Positions 1 through 8,740 are shown, counted from the first letter of the stretch. The stretch: 64,000 nucleotides of DNA from Halobellus captivus (GCF_003697845.1 NZ_RDQE01000002.1:124001-188000), one strand, 5' to 3'. A program made the numbers and translations. Notes: generated by a model not told the origin, from the letters alone.

Positions 1-873
1 AAGCTCGCGTCGTTCGCGGCGGCGGACATGTCCGTCGAGACGGAGGGGATGACCACCCAGGAGCGCGCGCTCTTCGACGACCTCGTCGCGCGGATCCGCG
101 CCAACAAGTCCGAGGTCCTCGCGACGCTGGCCGGCGAGGTGCCGCCCGCGGGAGACGGCGAGACCCCCCCGAACCCCACGGATCAGAGCGAACCGACGGA
201 TCGTTCGACCGCAAGCGACGCCGACGGATCACCGACGGAGGAAGCGGACTCGATCCCCGAATCGGAGATCCCGCCCGCCTCCGACGTTCCGCCCGACTCC
301 GATTCGCCGGAGGCCGATGACCCCGTCTCACGGGCAGCCGAGACCTCCGACGACGCTCTGCCACAGGACCTCGAGGAGGACACATCGCCGGAAGCCGCTC
401 CCGATCCGGACGTGCTCGCGGGAGCGATGGGCGGTGGCTCCACGGAGCCGTCCGACGACGGATCGTCCTCCGATCGGATCGAGCCGACCGACGCGAACGC
501 GTCCACGAGCGACGCCGAACCCGGTACCGCGAGCACCGACGGCGGCCCGACGCCGGTGGACCCGGATCCCGCACCTCCCGGCGCGCCGGGGGTGGACGGT
601 TCGGGTGTCGACGAACCGGGTCCGGTCTCGAACGGACCGGCTCCGTCCGAAGACAACAGATCGGCAGCGACGGAGGAAAGAGAGTCGTCGTCGACGACTG
701 AAACCGACACGCCGACGATCGACCGCGAGACCGTCCGCATCACCCGTGACGTCGGCGAGATATTCGGCGTCGACGAGCGCGAGTACGACCTCGCGAGCGA
801 GGACGTCGTCACGCTCCCCGCCGCGAACGCGGACCCGCTCGTCCAACGGGACGCCGCGGAGCGGATCGACTGA
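1..873 (+). CDS. DNA replication complex GINS protein (5' end outside window)
   Basis: The frame is open from the first base, so the gene begins upstream; an internal ATG at 28 is probably not the start. The visible part begins with a helical segment (KLASFAAADM, then ERALFDDLVARIRANKSEV) that fits the end of the alpha-helical A domain of haloarchaeal GINS. About 180 acidic, low-complexity residues (Asp/Glu/Pro/Ser/Thr) follow. The gene ends in a conserved beta-rich block (TVRITRDVGEIFGVDE, then REYDLASEDVVTLPAANA) matching the small GINS B domain. GINS joins MCM and GAN/Cdc45-like protein in the archaeal replicative helicase. The long acidic linker is common in haloarchaeal GINS. Family recognition is from memory of these motifs. 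Confidence 0.8.
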   Translation, partial: KLASFAAADMSVETEGMTTQERALFDDLVARIRANKSEVLATLAGEVPPAGDGETPPNPTDQSEPTDRSTASDADGSPTEEADSIPESEIPPASDVPPDSDSPEADDPVSRAAETSDDALPQDLEEDTSPEAAPDPDVLAGAMGGGSTEPSDDGSSSDRIEPTDANASTSDAEPGTASTDGGPTPVDPDPAPPGAPGVDGSGVDEPGPVSNGPAPSEDNRSAATEERESSSTTETDTPTIDRETVRITRDVGEIFGVDEREYDLASEDVVTLPAANADPLVQRDAAERID

Positions 874-957
874 GGTCGGGGCGTCGTCGTGTCGACACCA
901 CACCGATTCCCCGGACACCACGTCGACTTTTACGCCGCCATCGGATACCGTTCGACC

Positions 958-1596
958 ATGGACGACGATCGAGCGACGGACGAACGGATCGAGGGGCCGT
1001 CCCCGACCGCCTCCCGCGTCCTCGGTGCGGTCGCGACGCTCGCCGCGCTCGGCGGGATCCTCCTCGCGATACGCCTCGATCCGACGTTCTCGTGGACGAC
1101 CGACGCGCTCTCCGATCTGGGCGTTCGCGACCGGAGCGCCCCGGCGTTCAACGGCGGACTGGTCCTCGGCGGGCTCGCGGGGCTCGGCTACGCCGCCGGG
1201 CTATGGGGACGCGGACAGGCGGACATGCCCGTTCGGCTCCGAGCGATCGTCCTCGCGCTCGCGATGGTCTCGATGGCCGGCGTCGGCGTCTTCGACCTCA
1301 CGCGGCCGCTCCACGGCCCGGCGGCGGTCGGCTTCTACCTCCTGGTCACGGTCGTCTTCGGGATCGACGGGACCGTTCGTCGGAACGTCACGACCGGCCG
1401 GATCGCGCTCGCATTCGTCCCCGTTCACGTGGCCGTCTGGGCCTCGTTCCTCGCGGGATTCTGGCCGGTGATGGGGCTCGCGCTGCCGGAACTCCCGGGC
1501 GCGCTCATGCTCGCCGCGTGGGTGTGGCTCGTCGGCCCGCTACCGGTGATCCGGGCAGGGTCGGTCGACTCCGAGTCCGCGACCGACGAACACTAA
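958..1596 (+). CDS. DUF998-family membrane protein
   Basis: A 212-residue integral membrane protein with about six hydrophobic helices. The order of motifs fits DUF998: a first helix, a loop with the conserved DALSDLG segment (about residues 40-46), then helices separated by short loops, with DLTRPLHGPAA near the middle. The ATG at 958 is preferred over an upstream GTG at 889 because the sequence from 958 begins with a short charged cytoplasmic stretch and then the first helix. The function of the family is unknown. It lies 84 bp after GINS and 23 bp before a beta-CASP nuclease gene, so co-transcription is possible but not shown. Confidence 0.75.
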   Translation: MDDDRATDERIEGPSPTASRVLGAVATLAALGGILLAIRLDPTFSWTTDALSDLGVRDRSAPAFNGGLVLGGLAGLGYAAGLWGRGQADMPVRLRAIVLALAMVSMAGVGVFDLTRPLHGPAAVGFYLLVTVVFGIDGTVRRNVTTGRIALAFVPVHVAVWASFLAGFWPVMGLALPELPGALMLAAWVWLVGPLPVIRAGSVDSESATDEH

Positions 1597-1619
1597 CCCG
1601 GTCGCGGGCTACGGGGGCC

Positions 1620-2870
1620 ATGGAGATCGAGTTCCTCGGCGGGGCCCGCGAAGTCGGCCGGAGCGCGGTCCTCGTCGACGGCTCGCTGCTTCTCGACTAC
1701 GGCATCCTGACCGCCGATCCGCCGCAGTACCCGATCCGTGACCCCGAACCCGACGCGGTCGTGGTCTCGCACGGCCACCTCGACCACGTCGGCGCGGTGC
1801 CGGCGCTGTTGAAAGGTGACCGACGGCCGGCGATCCACTGGACGCCGCCGACCGCGGACCTCGCGCGCGTCCTCGCACGCGATACGCTGAAGCTCCACGG
1901 GAACGGCCCGCTCTGCCCCTTCGGCGAGGAACACGTCGCCCGGATCGGCGAGGTGGAGGAGCGGCACGGCTACGGCGAACCCTTCCCCGTCGCCGGCGGG
2001 ATAGGGAGCGGAGGATACGAGGTGACGCTCCACTCTGCGGGCCACATCCCCGGCTCCGCACACGTCCTCGTCGACGACGGCGACACTCGGCTGTTGTACA
2101 CCGGCGACTTCCACACCGACGACCAGCGGCTGGTGGCGGGCACCACGGCGCGGCCGGACGCCGACGTCGTGATCTGTGAATCGACCTACGCGGACGTGAC
2201 CCACGAGGACCGCGCCGCGGTCGAGGAGGGGTGGGCCGAGCGCGTGCGGACGACGATCTGGGAGGGCGGCACCGTCGTCGCGCCCGCGTTCGCGATCGGG
2301 CGGACACAGGAGCTGCTGCTCGTCGCCGACGCCCACGACCTCGCTCCCTACGTCGACGGGATGGGCAAGGAGGTCACCCGCCTGCTCCAACGGCATCCCG
2401 CGTTCCTCCGCGATCCCGAGGCGCTCCGGCGCGCGACGGGGGCCGCGCGTTTCGTGACGGGCCGGGACGGCCAGCGCGAGCGGATCGCCGCCGACAACGC
2501 CCTGGTCGTCACCACCTCGGGGATGCTCGCCGGCGGCCCGGTCCACTCGTACCTCCCGGAGATCCGGACGAACCCGACGAACGCGGTGACGCTGACGGGG
2601 TATCAGGTCGAAGGGACGCCCGGGCGCGAGCTCCAGGACCACGGCCGGATGGAGATGAACGGTCGCGTTCGGCCCGTGAGCGCGCGGGTGTCCTCACACG
2701 ACTTCTCCGCGCACGTGGACCGCGACGGGCTGGAGTCGTTCCTCGAGTCGTATCGCGGCTCGGAGGTGCTGGTGACCCACGGTGATCGATGCGAATCGTT
2801 CGCCGAAGACCTGCGGGAGGACGGGTTCGAGGCGAGCGCGCCGGCGTTGGGGGAGCGGGTGGAAGTGTAG
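1620..2870 (+). CDS. Metallo-beta-lactamase/beta-CASP family hydrolase (RNA-processing nuclease-like)
   Basis: A 416-residue protein. The ATG at 1620 begins directly with the first beta strand (MEIEFLGGAREVG). The metallo-beta-lactamase signature HGHLDHVG lies at residues 51-58 (H51, H53, D55, H56), followed by HSAGHIPGSAH (third metal ligand) and LLYTGDFHTDD (bridging Asp). A beta-CASP insert follows (VICESTYAD, VAPAFAIGRTQELL), and the C-terminal motif is HDFSAHVDRDGL. Beta-CASP proteins of this kind are endo/exoribonucleases or 3'-end processing factors with two zinc ions. There is no N-terminal KH domain, unlike archaeal CPSF-type proteins. The exact substrate cannot be read from the sequence. 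Confidence 0.88.
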   Translation: MEIEFLGGAREVGRSAVLVDGSLLLDYGILTADPPQYPIRDPEPDAVVVSHGHLDHVGAVPALLKGDRRPAIHWTPPTADLARVLARDTLKLHGNGPLCPFGEEHVARIGEVEERHGYGEPFPVAGGIGSGGYEVTLHSAGHIPGSAHVLVDDGDTRLLYTGDFHTDDQRLVAGTTARPDADVVICESTYADVTHEDRAAVEEGWAERVRTTIWEGGTVVAPAFAIGRTQELLLVADAHDLAPYVDGMGKEVTRLLQRHPAFLRDPEALRRATGAARFVTGRDGQRERIAADNALVVTTSGMLAGGPVHSYLPEIRTNPTNAVTLTGYQVEGTPGRELQDHGRMEMNGRVRPVSARVSSHDFSAHVDRDGLESFLESYRGSEVLVTHGDRCESFAEDLREDGFEASAPALGERVEV

Positions 2871-2874
2871 GCAG

Positions 2875-3858
2875 TTAGTCGTCGGACTCTTCTCCGTCGT
2901 TGCTGGCGTCGACGACCTGTCCGCCCTCGACGACGGCGTTCAACAGGAAATCCTCGTCAACGGTGCCGCCGTATTCGACTCCGTCGCCCGACTTCGGCGA
3001 GGTGTACTTCCCGTTATCCCAGCCGGGGTGAACGTACGTGACTCCCTGGTTCGGGAACTCGATGGCAGCGATCTTCCAGTTGCCCGGAACTCCACTCGCC
3101 GACGGGTTTTGATTGATCTGTGGCCGGACCTTTCTCGACGCGTCGAACTTCAGGTTCCCTTCGAACTCAACTTCGGTCAGGTCGTCAGCCCGCTTGTTCG
3201 GCGGGTTGGGAGCGAGCCACACGTGGGCGGTGACCTCGCCGCCTCCCCGTTCGGTGTTGACTCTCGCGTTTCCGTTGCCGTCGTTGCCAGTGCTGTTACC
3301 CCCGACCGTGCTCTGCGTTCCGACGCCGGCGTTCGCGGCGTCGTTGAACGTGACGCCCGTCACCTCGGGTTCTTCCGGCACGCATACAACCGTGACCGTT
3401 CGATTTAACGAGACGCTGACGTCTCCTCCGCTCCCGTTGACACTCAATTCGAGCGGGACCTCCTTCTCGACGTCACAGTGGAGTGTGACCTCGACCGTGC
3501 TCTCGTTTCCTTTCGGCAGGATCTCGGGCGGGTCGTCAAGCTCGGCGCTCACGTCCGAATCATGAGCCGACACGTCGACGTGGAACTCGGTCAGGTTGAC
3601 GCCGAACTGGTTGCGAAACTCGACGATATCGGTCGGTTCCTTCTCGTCGATCTCTTCACGATCGTCGACGACAGGCTCGTAGCCCAGATAGGCGCTTTCG
3701 TCGTTCGTCACGTTGGCGGCGACTCCGCGGTCGGCCTCCATCGCGGTGAAGCCGGCGGTCCCGAACACCAGCCCGACCGCCGCCGTGAACGCGAGCACGA
3801 TGCTCAGGGTACGGAGGGCGCTCACGCGGGCCGGCGGCGTTCGGGTGCTGGTGCTCAT
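2875..3858 (-). CDS. Secreted surface protein with SipW/TasA-like signal region
   Basis: A 327-residue predicted exported protein. After a charged N-terminus there is one hydrophobic helix ending in GTAGFTAMEADRG (about residues 29-41), the same G-T-x-x-F-T-A layout as the two DUF1102-type proteins downstream at 4902 and 5619. The mature part is beta-rich, rich in Asn, Gly and Thr with several N-x-S/T sites, and has two Cys. The tail is acidic (GEESDD). It starts 6 bp after the DUF7344 regulator gene on the same strand, so the two are almost certainly one operon. No enzyme motif is visible. A structural role at the cell surface is inferred from the signal region and neighbours. Confidence 0.65.
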   Translation of the reverse strand: MSTSTRTPPARVSALRTLSIVLAFTAAVGLVFGTAGFTAMEADRGVAANVTNDESAYLGYEPVVDDREEIDEKEPTDIVEFRNQFGVNLTEFHVDVSAHDSDVSAELDDPPEILPKGNESTVEVTLHCDVEKEVPLELSVNGSGGDVSVSLNRTVTVVCVPEEPEVTGVTFNDAANAGVGTQSTVGGNSTGNDGNGNARVNTERGGGEVTAHVWLAPNPPNKRADDLTEVEFEGNLKFDASRKVRPQINQNPSASGVPGNWKIAAIEFPNQGVTYVHPGWDNGKYTSPKSGDGVEYGGTVDEDFLLNAVVEGGQVVDASNDGEESDD

Positions 3859-3864
3859 TCGTGT

Positions 3865-4449
3865 TCACTCGATCTTTCGCACTTCGGGCGGCTTCTCCGT
3901 GTTGCCGAGGCGGGCGCGTCGGCCGACGACGTGGTGGACCACCGCCGAGACGCCGAAGGTCGTCGCGATGAACACCCCGACGTCGAGCGGGGTGAACACG
4001 CCGAATCCCGGGGTGTTCGTCGCGACCGCGAGCAGCAGCGAGACGGCGACGCTCGCAAGCCCGACGTAGTAGAGGCTCCACGGGATCTCCTTGCTCCCTA
4101 AGGCCTCGATGTAGATGTCGAGGTTCTCGAGCGCCGGCGTGGGCCTGACGCGGTTCTCCTCGTCGACCTCGACGATGTCCTTCTCCTCGAGCTTCGGGAG
4201 GTGGGTTCGCTGGAGCGTGCTGTAGACGTTCCGGCGGTCCTCGTACTCCACCTCTTTCGGATCGACGTCGAGCTCCCACGCGGTGACGTGCGTGGAGAGG
4301 TCCGAGACGTCGAGCGGCTCCTCCGTGCGCTTGAGCGCGTGGATGACGAAGCGCCTGCGGCGGTTGGAGAGCACGTCGAATATCTCGTCCTCGGTCAGTT
4401 TCTCTCCGGTAGCGTTCGATTCGTCCGTCGTGGCGGCAGCGGATAGCAT
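3865..4449 (-). CDS. DUF7344-type HTH domain protein with two membrane helices
   Basis: A 194-residue protein. Residues about 20-110 form a winged-helix domain with the haloarchaeal DUF7344 pattern (IFDVLSNRRRRFVIHALKR, later EDRRNVYSTLQRTHLPKLEE). A short linker leads to two hydrophobic helices (about residues 125-145 and 155-175) and a basic C-terminal tail. The layout suggests a membrane-tethered transcription regulator. It is first in an operon with the secreted protein at 2875-3858 and faces away from the DUF1102 genes, so it may control this surface-protein locus; that is inference. A TATA-like stretch (CCGTATAAAG on the plus strand, near 4530-4542) lies about 80-90 bp upstream. Confidence 0.8.
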   Translation of the reverse strand: MLSAAATTDESNATGEKLTEDEIFDVLSNRRRRFVIHALKRTEEPLDVSDLSTHVTAWELDVDPKEVEYEDRRNVYSTLQRTHLPKLEEKDIVEVDEENRVRPTPALENLDIYIEALGSKEIPWSLYYVGLASVAVSLLLAVATNTPGFGVFTPLDVGVFIATTFGVSAVVHHVVGRRARLGNTEKPPEVRKIE

Positions 4450-4889
4450 GCGTTAGAGACCCTCCCCGCCGGCGATCGGCTCTCCCCCGTCCGATACCGG
4501 CATGTTTCGCTTGTTGTGTGTGAGTGGATACCGTATAAAGTGGTTGGATAGTTTATCTGTTAATGAGTGATATATGATAATAGATGGCGTTCCTCGTTGG
4601 CGATACCGCAGATATCGTCCACGTATAGGGTACACATACCGATCTTCAGGGCCTTCCCAACCGGACCGCTGATCATGCCTGAAGGTTGCTCTACCGAGTG
4701 TCTAACGCTTCAGGCTCGGATCGATGGCGACGACGAGGTGTGCTCACGACGCAACGAGGCGACCTCGGAGATCCAACGAGACGATCCCGTGAACATGTCG
4801 AGGATCTCATAACGAAGTACCACCCTCCCCATGGCCTATCCGAGCACTCCCGGCCCGGACGTCCGGGTTGTGAGGGTGCGTGAACACAG
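4450..4889. other. Divergent intergenic region, AT-rich on the left, with a palindrome on the right
   Basis: This 440-bp gap separates the leftward DUF7344 operon from the rightward DUF1102 genes. Positions about 4500-4600 are AT-rich compared with the genome and hold TATA-like sequences facing left. The right part contains a perfect 14-bp palindrome, annotated separately. Short open frames exist (for example 45 codons from the ATG at about 4676), but none has recognisable coding character, so I do not call a gene. GC content is visibly lower than in neighbouring genes. Confidence 0.6.
4821..4878. promoter_or_regulatory. Inverted-repeat structure upstream of the DUF1102 gene
   Basis: CACCCTC at 4821-4827 and GAGGGTG at 4872-4878 are exact inverted copies. 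Between them lies a perfect 14-bp palindrome, CCCGGACGTCCGGG, at 4854-4867. The structure ends 24 bp before the chosen ATG at 4902, so it could be a regulator binding site or a hairpin in the 5' leader. Function is inferred from position only. Confidence 0.45.
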
Positions 4890-4901
4890 GTGAGATACGA
4901 C

Positions 4902-5588
4902 ATGGAACGACGCAAATTCGTGATCGGACTGGGTGCATTGGCAAGTGGAAGCGCGGCTGCGGTGGGGACGGGTGCGTTCACCGCAGCGGAACTCGAAGAT
5001 CGGAGTGTGGGGGTCACTGTCGCGGACGACAGTCAGGGTCTCGTCGCGCTCGTCGCGGGCGAAAACGATTACGTGAACGAGACGAACGGTGAGCTTGGTA
5101 TCGATCTCTCCAACGGGAGTTACGGTGTGAACCCGAACTCCAAGTACCAGATCGGTGCGATTCCGGATCTCGACGACGAGACGGCACTCGGTGTGGATCC
5201 GTTACACGTCGGTCCCAACGATAGCGACCACGCCTTCCAAGTCCAGAACCAGAGTTCGAGTGAGCAGGCCATCGAGGTCGAGGTGGACATGGACGACTGT
5301 CCCGATGACGCCACAATCTACCTCGTCGGTTACACGAACGACAACGCCAGCGGGGACGGCGAAGAAGCGCTCGTTGAAGGAAAGGTCGCGGAGTCCAACG
5401 ATTGGGAAGGCCTCCTGTCTTTCACGGAGGAAACTAGCGGATCGATCATCGGCAGTGGCGGTGTGATCTACGTCTCGATCCTCGTCGACCGCGACGACAA
5501 GACCACCTCAACGGCCAGCGAGGAGTGGAGCGGGACGATGACTGTTCGGGCCGGCGAGCACGACGACATCTTCGACCCGAACGCGTAA
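4902..5588 (+). CDS. DUF1102/TasA-camelysin-like exported protein, copy 1
   Basis: A 228-residue protein starting MERRKFVIGLGALASG, with a hydrophobic stretch ending in VGTGAFTAAELEDR (about residues 21-34). This resembles both a twin-arginine start and the G-x-G-T-x-A-F pattern of SipW-cognate signal peptides in TasA/camelysin proteins. The mature part is acidic and beta-rich (VGVTVADDSQGLVAL, then FQVQNQSSSEQAIEVEV). ATG 4902 is preferred over an upstream in-frame GTG at 4890 because a GGTGA ribosome-binding-like sequence sits about 8 bases before it. A paralogue follows after 30 bp. Haloarchaeal relatives are usually filed as DUF1102. The filament role is inference from TasA-like proteins. 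Confidence 0.7.
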   Translation: MERRKFVIGLGALASGSAAAVGTGAFTAAELEDRSVGVTVADDSQGLVALVAGENDYVNETNGELGIDLSNGSYGVNPNSKYQIGAIPDLDDETALGVDPLHVGPNDSDHAFQVQNQSSSEQAIEVEVDMDDCPDDATIYLVGYTNDNASGDGEEALVEGKVAESNDWEGLLSFTEETSGSIIGSGGVIYVSILVDRDDKTTSTASEEWSGTMTVRAGEHDDIFDPNA

Positions 5589-5618
5589 TAGAGGTAATCT
5601 AAACAACCTCTCTCCATT

Positions 5619-6254
5619 ATGAATCGAAGACAAATAATCTTGGGTCTGGGTGCCACCGTGAGCGGGATGACCGCTGCTCTCGGAACGGGTGCGTTTACAG
5701 CAGGGGAGCTGAGCGACCGTCAAGCTCGCATCACCGTAACAAACGATGATGCGAGCTTGATCGCCTTGGACCCAAACGACGATCTCCGTGGTGTTCGACT
5801 AGAGAACGGGGAACTCACTATCGATCTCGACGATCCCGGAATAAACGCGAATTCGATCTATCAGTTCGGATACTTCGCAGAAGACGGAGAGGAACTTGAC
5901 GTGGGAAGTAGTACTTTTCCACTGAGGATGGAAGACCCAGTTTCGGGCTCAGGTTTCGGATCGGCTTTCGTTGTTCGAAACCAATCATCAAGCTCGAAGA
6001 AGGTCGAACTCGATTTTACCGTCAATACCGAAGGATCTGACCCGGGGGGAACCACGTTCGTCTATCAGACGCATTCCAAAGACGAGACTGACACACTTGT
6101 CTACCCTGATGATGAAGTTCTTGCCCTCAGTGTAGACGAACTTGGCGTTGGTGAGGAGTTCGGTGTGTCATTTCTTGTCGACACAACAGAAGGAAGCATC
6201 GGGGACCGATTCCGAGCATCCTTCTCGATTACTGCTGGCCCGGCGAGCCAGTAG
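5619..6254 (+). CDS. DUF1102/TasA-camelysin-like exported protein, copy 2
   Basis: A 211-residue paralogue of the preceding gene. It starts MNRRQIILGLGATVSGMTAA and its hydrophobic segment ends in LGTGAFTAGELSDR. The mature region aligns with copy 1: ITVTNDDASLIAL near the N-terminus, then INANSIYQFGYF, and FVVRNQSSSSKKVELDF in the middle. The gene is clearly less GC-rich than its neighbours, with many A/T-ending codons (ATA, AAA, TTG, TTT), which may point to a different origin or recent acquisition. It lies 30 bp after copy 1 on the same strand and is probably co-transcribed. Confidence 0.7.
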   Translation: MNRRQIILGLGATVSGMTAALGTGAFTAGELSDRQARITVTNDDASLIALDPNDDLRGVRLENGELTIDLDDPGINANSIYQFGYFAEDGEELDVGSSTFPLRMEDPVSGSGFGSAFVVRNQSSSSKKVELDFTVNTEGSDPGGTTFVYQTHSKDETDTLVYPDDEVLALSVDELGVGEEFGVSFLVDTTEGSIGDRFRASFSITAGPASQ

Positions 6255-6448
6255 CCTCAGATTTTTGATCTACGTTTGTCTAGCACTCAATCTCAATTTC
6301 ATTGACACGATGGAGGGATCCGGAAACAACCAGAACCCGTTGATCGAAGGAGATCACAGGAATAATCATCGAAATCCGACATCAAGCACTCCTCGATGCG
6401 GCTCGTGCGGTCTATACTTTTGATACCGGGATCCTATTGATCGGACGC

Positions 6449-8188
6449 ATGACGCGAACGCGGGGTTCGGCGACGGTCCTCCTCCTCGTAGCTGCAGCCA
6501 CCCTCGCCCTCATCGTCTCCAGCGGCGCGGTCGTCCTCGACGGCCCCACCGATCCCATCACCGATGAAGTCGCCCTCCAGCCCGGCGACAACCCGTACAC
6601 CTACCTCGACGAGGACGGCGAACTGGTAGTCGACGTCACCGAGGACAACCGGAACCTCGACGCCGGCGGCGTCAACCCGGACGCGTTCGTCGCCGAGGAC
6701 ACCCTGTTCTACGTCGTCTACGACGCCAACGCGACCGCCGAGGTGTGGATCGAACACGACTCGAAGGCGGTGACGTTCGTCGCGAGGGGCGAGCCGATCG
6801 AGAGCGGCGAGGACCCCCTCCTCTTGACCCCCGAGGACGAGGCCGTCCCGGTCGGCGTCGAAGTCGACACCCGGATCGTCGACGCCGTCCCCGGCGACCG
6901 CGTCCTCGACGAGATCTCGGTCCACGCGCGACCCGCCGAGCCGGAGGCGATAACCCAGGACGACGGTGGTGCGGGGACCGATGGCGACGACGGAGGCGAT
7001 GGAGACGGCGGAGACGACGAATCCGGCGACGAGGATGGCGACTCCTCCGGGCCGACCGTCACCGTCGAGTCGCCCGAGCCGACCGCCCGCCAGGTCGAGG
7101 TCTACTCGGTCGCCGTGAACGACGAGACCGAGGTCGACCTCTCGGGCCTCCACGTCGGCGGGCCGTCGGTCCGGCTCGACGGGCTGTCGTTCGTCCGGGA
7201 GGAGCCGGGCGACGTCGAGTTCTCGGTCGAGGGAAGCGCGGACGCGCCGGCGGGGGTCGACCCCGTCGACCGGGCAGGCGTCGACCCGCTCGGCTACTAT
7301 GCGGTCGCCTTCGCGGAGCCCGACCAGCCGATCGAGTCGGCGACCGCGGAGGTGGTCGTCGAGCGCGACCGGCTCGAGGAGGCCGGCGTCGACCCCGCGA
7401 ACCTCGCCGCCTACCACGAGACCGGGGACGGCGACGACTGGAACGCGACGGACCTTCGCGTGACCGGCGAAACCGAGGGGACGGTCCGGCTCGCGATCGA
7501 GTCGGACGGCTTCTCCGCGTTCGCGCTCGGGGTCCGCCGTCCGGCGCTCGACCCGGTCGACGCGGAGATCGCGTCCGAGTCGGTCGCCCCCGGCGAATCC
7601 GTACGTCTCGACGTGACCCTCTCGAACGTCGGCCCGGCCCCCGCCGAGGGCGCGCGGGTCTCGGTCCGGGCGGTCGACGCGACCGACGACGACGCGGCCG
7701 ACGCCGACGATCCCGACCCCGCGGACGCCGAGCGCCTCTCCGTGGACGCCGAGCCGAACGGGACCGTCACGCGGACGCTGACCGTCGAACTCGACGATCC
7801 CGGCGAGTACGACCTCGTCGTCGACGGCGACCGGGTGACCGACCCCGAGGCCGTCGCGTCGCTCGCGGTGCGGGAGCCCGAGCCGGAGCCGACCGATCCG
7901 GACTCCGGTGACGGGGAAGGAGCGGGATCCGGGACGGACGCGGAGCCCGGATCGGGAACGGACTCCGGGTCGGTGCCGACCCCCGGCACCGGTCCCGACA
8001 CGGGGGACGAACCCGGAGACGGCGATACCGAGGAGTCGGTGTCCGGCGACGGCGCGGGCGACGACGCGGAGACCCCGGTCGAGTCGGTGGAACCGAACGG
8101 GTTCGAACCCGAGGACTTCGCCGGCCTCGCGGTGCTCGTGACGATCGTGCTCGCCACGCTGTTCCTGGTTCGGCGCGCCCCGAGGTGA
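6449..8188 (+). CDS. Membrane-anchored surface protein with DUF1102-like, PGF-pre-PGF-like and CARDB-like regions
   Basis: A 579-residue exported protein. The ATG at 6449 (MTRTRGSATVLLL) gives a clean signal/anchor helix; an in-frame TTG lies 12 bases upstream. Residues about 35-170 carry a region like DUF1102 (NPYTYLDEDGELVVDV). An acidic linker follows, then a region at about 200-365 resembling PGF-pre-PGF domains (RLEEAGVDPANLAAYHETG, later SDGFSAFALGV). A CARDB-like beta-sandwich covers about 375-475. A Ser/Gly/Asp/Pro-rich stalk precedes a C-terminal membrane helix ending in RRAPR. It follows the two small DUF1102-type genes and may be their cell-surface anchor or partner; that role is inferred. 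Confidence 0.7.
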   Translation: MTRTRGSATVLLLVAAATLALIVSSGAVVLDGPTDPITDEVALQPGDNPYTYLDEDGELVVDVTEDNRNLDAGGVNPDAFVAEDTLFYVVYDANATAEVWIEHDSKAVTFVARGEPIESGEDPLLLTPEDEAVPVGVEVDTRIVDAVPGDRVLDEISVHARPAEPEAITQDDGGAGTDGDDGGDGDGGDDESGDEDGDSSGPTVTVESPEPTARQVEVYSVAVNDETEVDLSGLHVGGPSVRLDGLSFVREEPGDVEFSVEGSADAPAGVDPVDRAGVDPLGYYAVAFAEPDQPIESATAEVVVERDRLEEAGVDPANLAAYHETGDGDDWNATDLRVTGETEGTVRLAIESDGFSAFALGVRRPALDPVDAEIASESVAPGESVRLDVTLSNVGPAPAEGARVSVRAVDATDDDAADADDPDPADAERLSVDAEPNGTVTRTLTVELDDPGEYDLVVDGDRVTDPEAVASLAVREPEPEPTDPDSGDGEGAGSGTDAEPGSGTDSGSVPTPGTGPDTGDEPGDGDTEESVSGDGAGDDAETPVESVEPNGFEPEDFAGLAVLVTIVLATLFLVRRAPR

Positions 8189-8330
8189 TCGGGTCCCGTG
8201 ACCGAGGCGGACGGATCCTCGTCTCGGCGGACGGCCATCGGATAGAGGGAGTCGTCGGGGAAAGAGGGGTTGGGCAGGGGACGAGAGGAGAGGAAGGAAA
8301 AACGGTGGGGTCCGGGGGTCCGGACTGCGA

Positions 8331-8588
8331 CTACTCCCCGCCGTCGGTGTACGCCCGGTCGGCGAGCACGCGATCGGCCGTCTCGTTCGCCTCGGCGGGG
8401 GTCGGACAGTCGCCGCAGACGACCTCGTCGGCGAGCTCGCCCGCGAGCGCGTAGACCGCGGCCCCGTCGGCGCGGTCGGCGACGCGCTCGAACGTCGGAC
8501 GGTAGCCCGCGGCCGCGCGCTGGCCGATCTCGTCGAGCGAGGCGTCGATGGCGTATTCGAGCTGACGGACCGCTTCCTCGGGTCTCAT
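8331..8588 (-). CDS. Small conserved-looking hypothetical protein
   Basis: An 85-residue acidic protein starting MRPEEAVRQLEYAI. It is predicted mostly helical, with one CxxC pair (VVCGDCPTPAEAN, about residues 57-69). I do not recognise the family. The start at 8588 is chosen over one 15 bases upstream because the intervening MVGTR looks like promoter-side sequence. A spaced CxxC could bind metal only with a partner, since no other cysteines are present. It stands alone between the surface-protein island and the inositol monophosphatase gene. Confidence 0.6.
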   Translation of the reverse strand: MRPEEAVRQLEYAIDASLDEIGQRAAAGYRPTFERVADRADGAAVYALAGELADEVVCGDCPTPAEANETADRVLADRAYTDGGE

Positions 8589-8740
8589 ACGCGTACCAAC
8601 CACGTGGACGCACTTAAATATACTCGGATTCGGAACCGAGTTAATACCGTCGGCCGCGCCGGCCGCGATCGTCCCGAACTCCGGAACGACGGGCGTCTCG
8701 AACCGACGTTTATACGCGTCGGGAGCGACGACCCGGGCCC

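Noticed and set aside
183-812. Long leftward frame opposite the GINS linker
   Set aside because: It is the mirror of a low-complexity acidic coding region; Ser/Gly-rich with no domain, and the plus-strand protein is recognisable.
4676-4812. Short rightward ORF in the intergenic region before the DUF1102 genes
   Set aside because: No family resemblance and no acidic haloarchaeal bias; overlapping frames are equally open.
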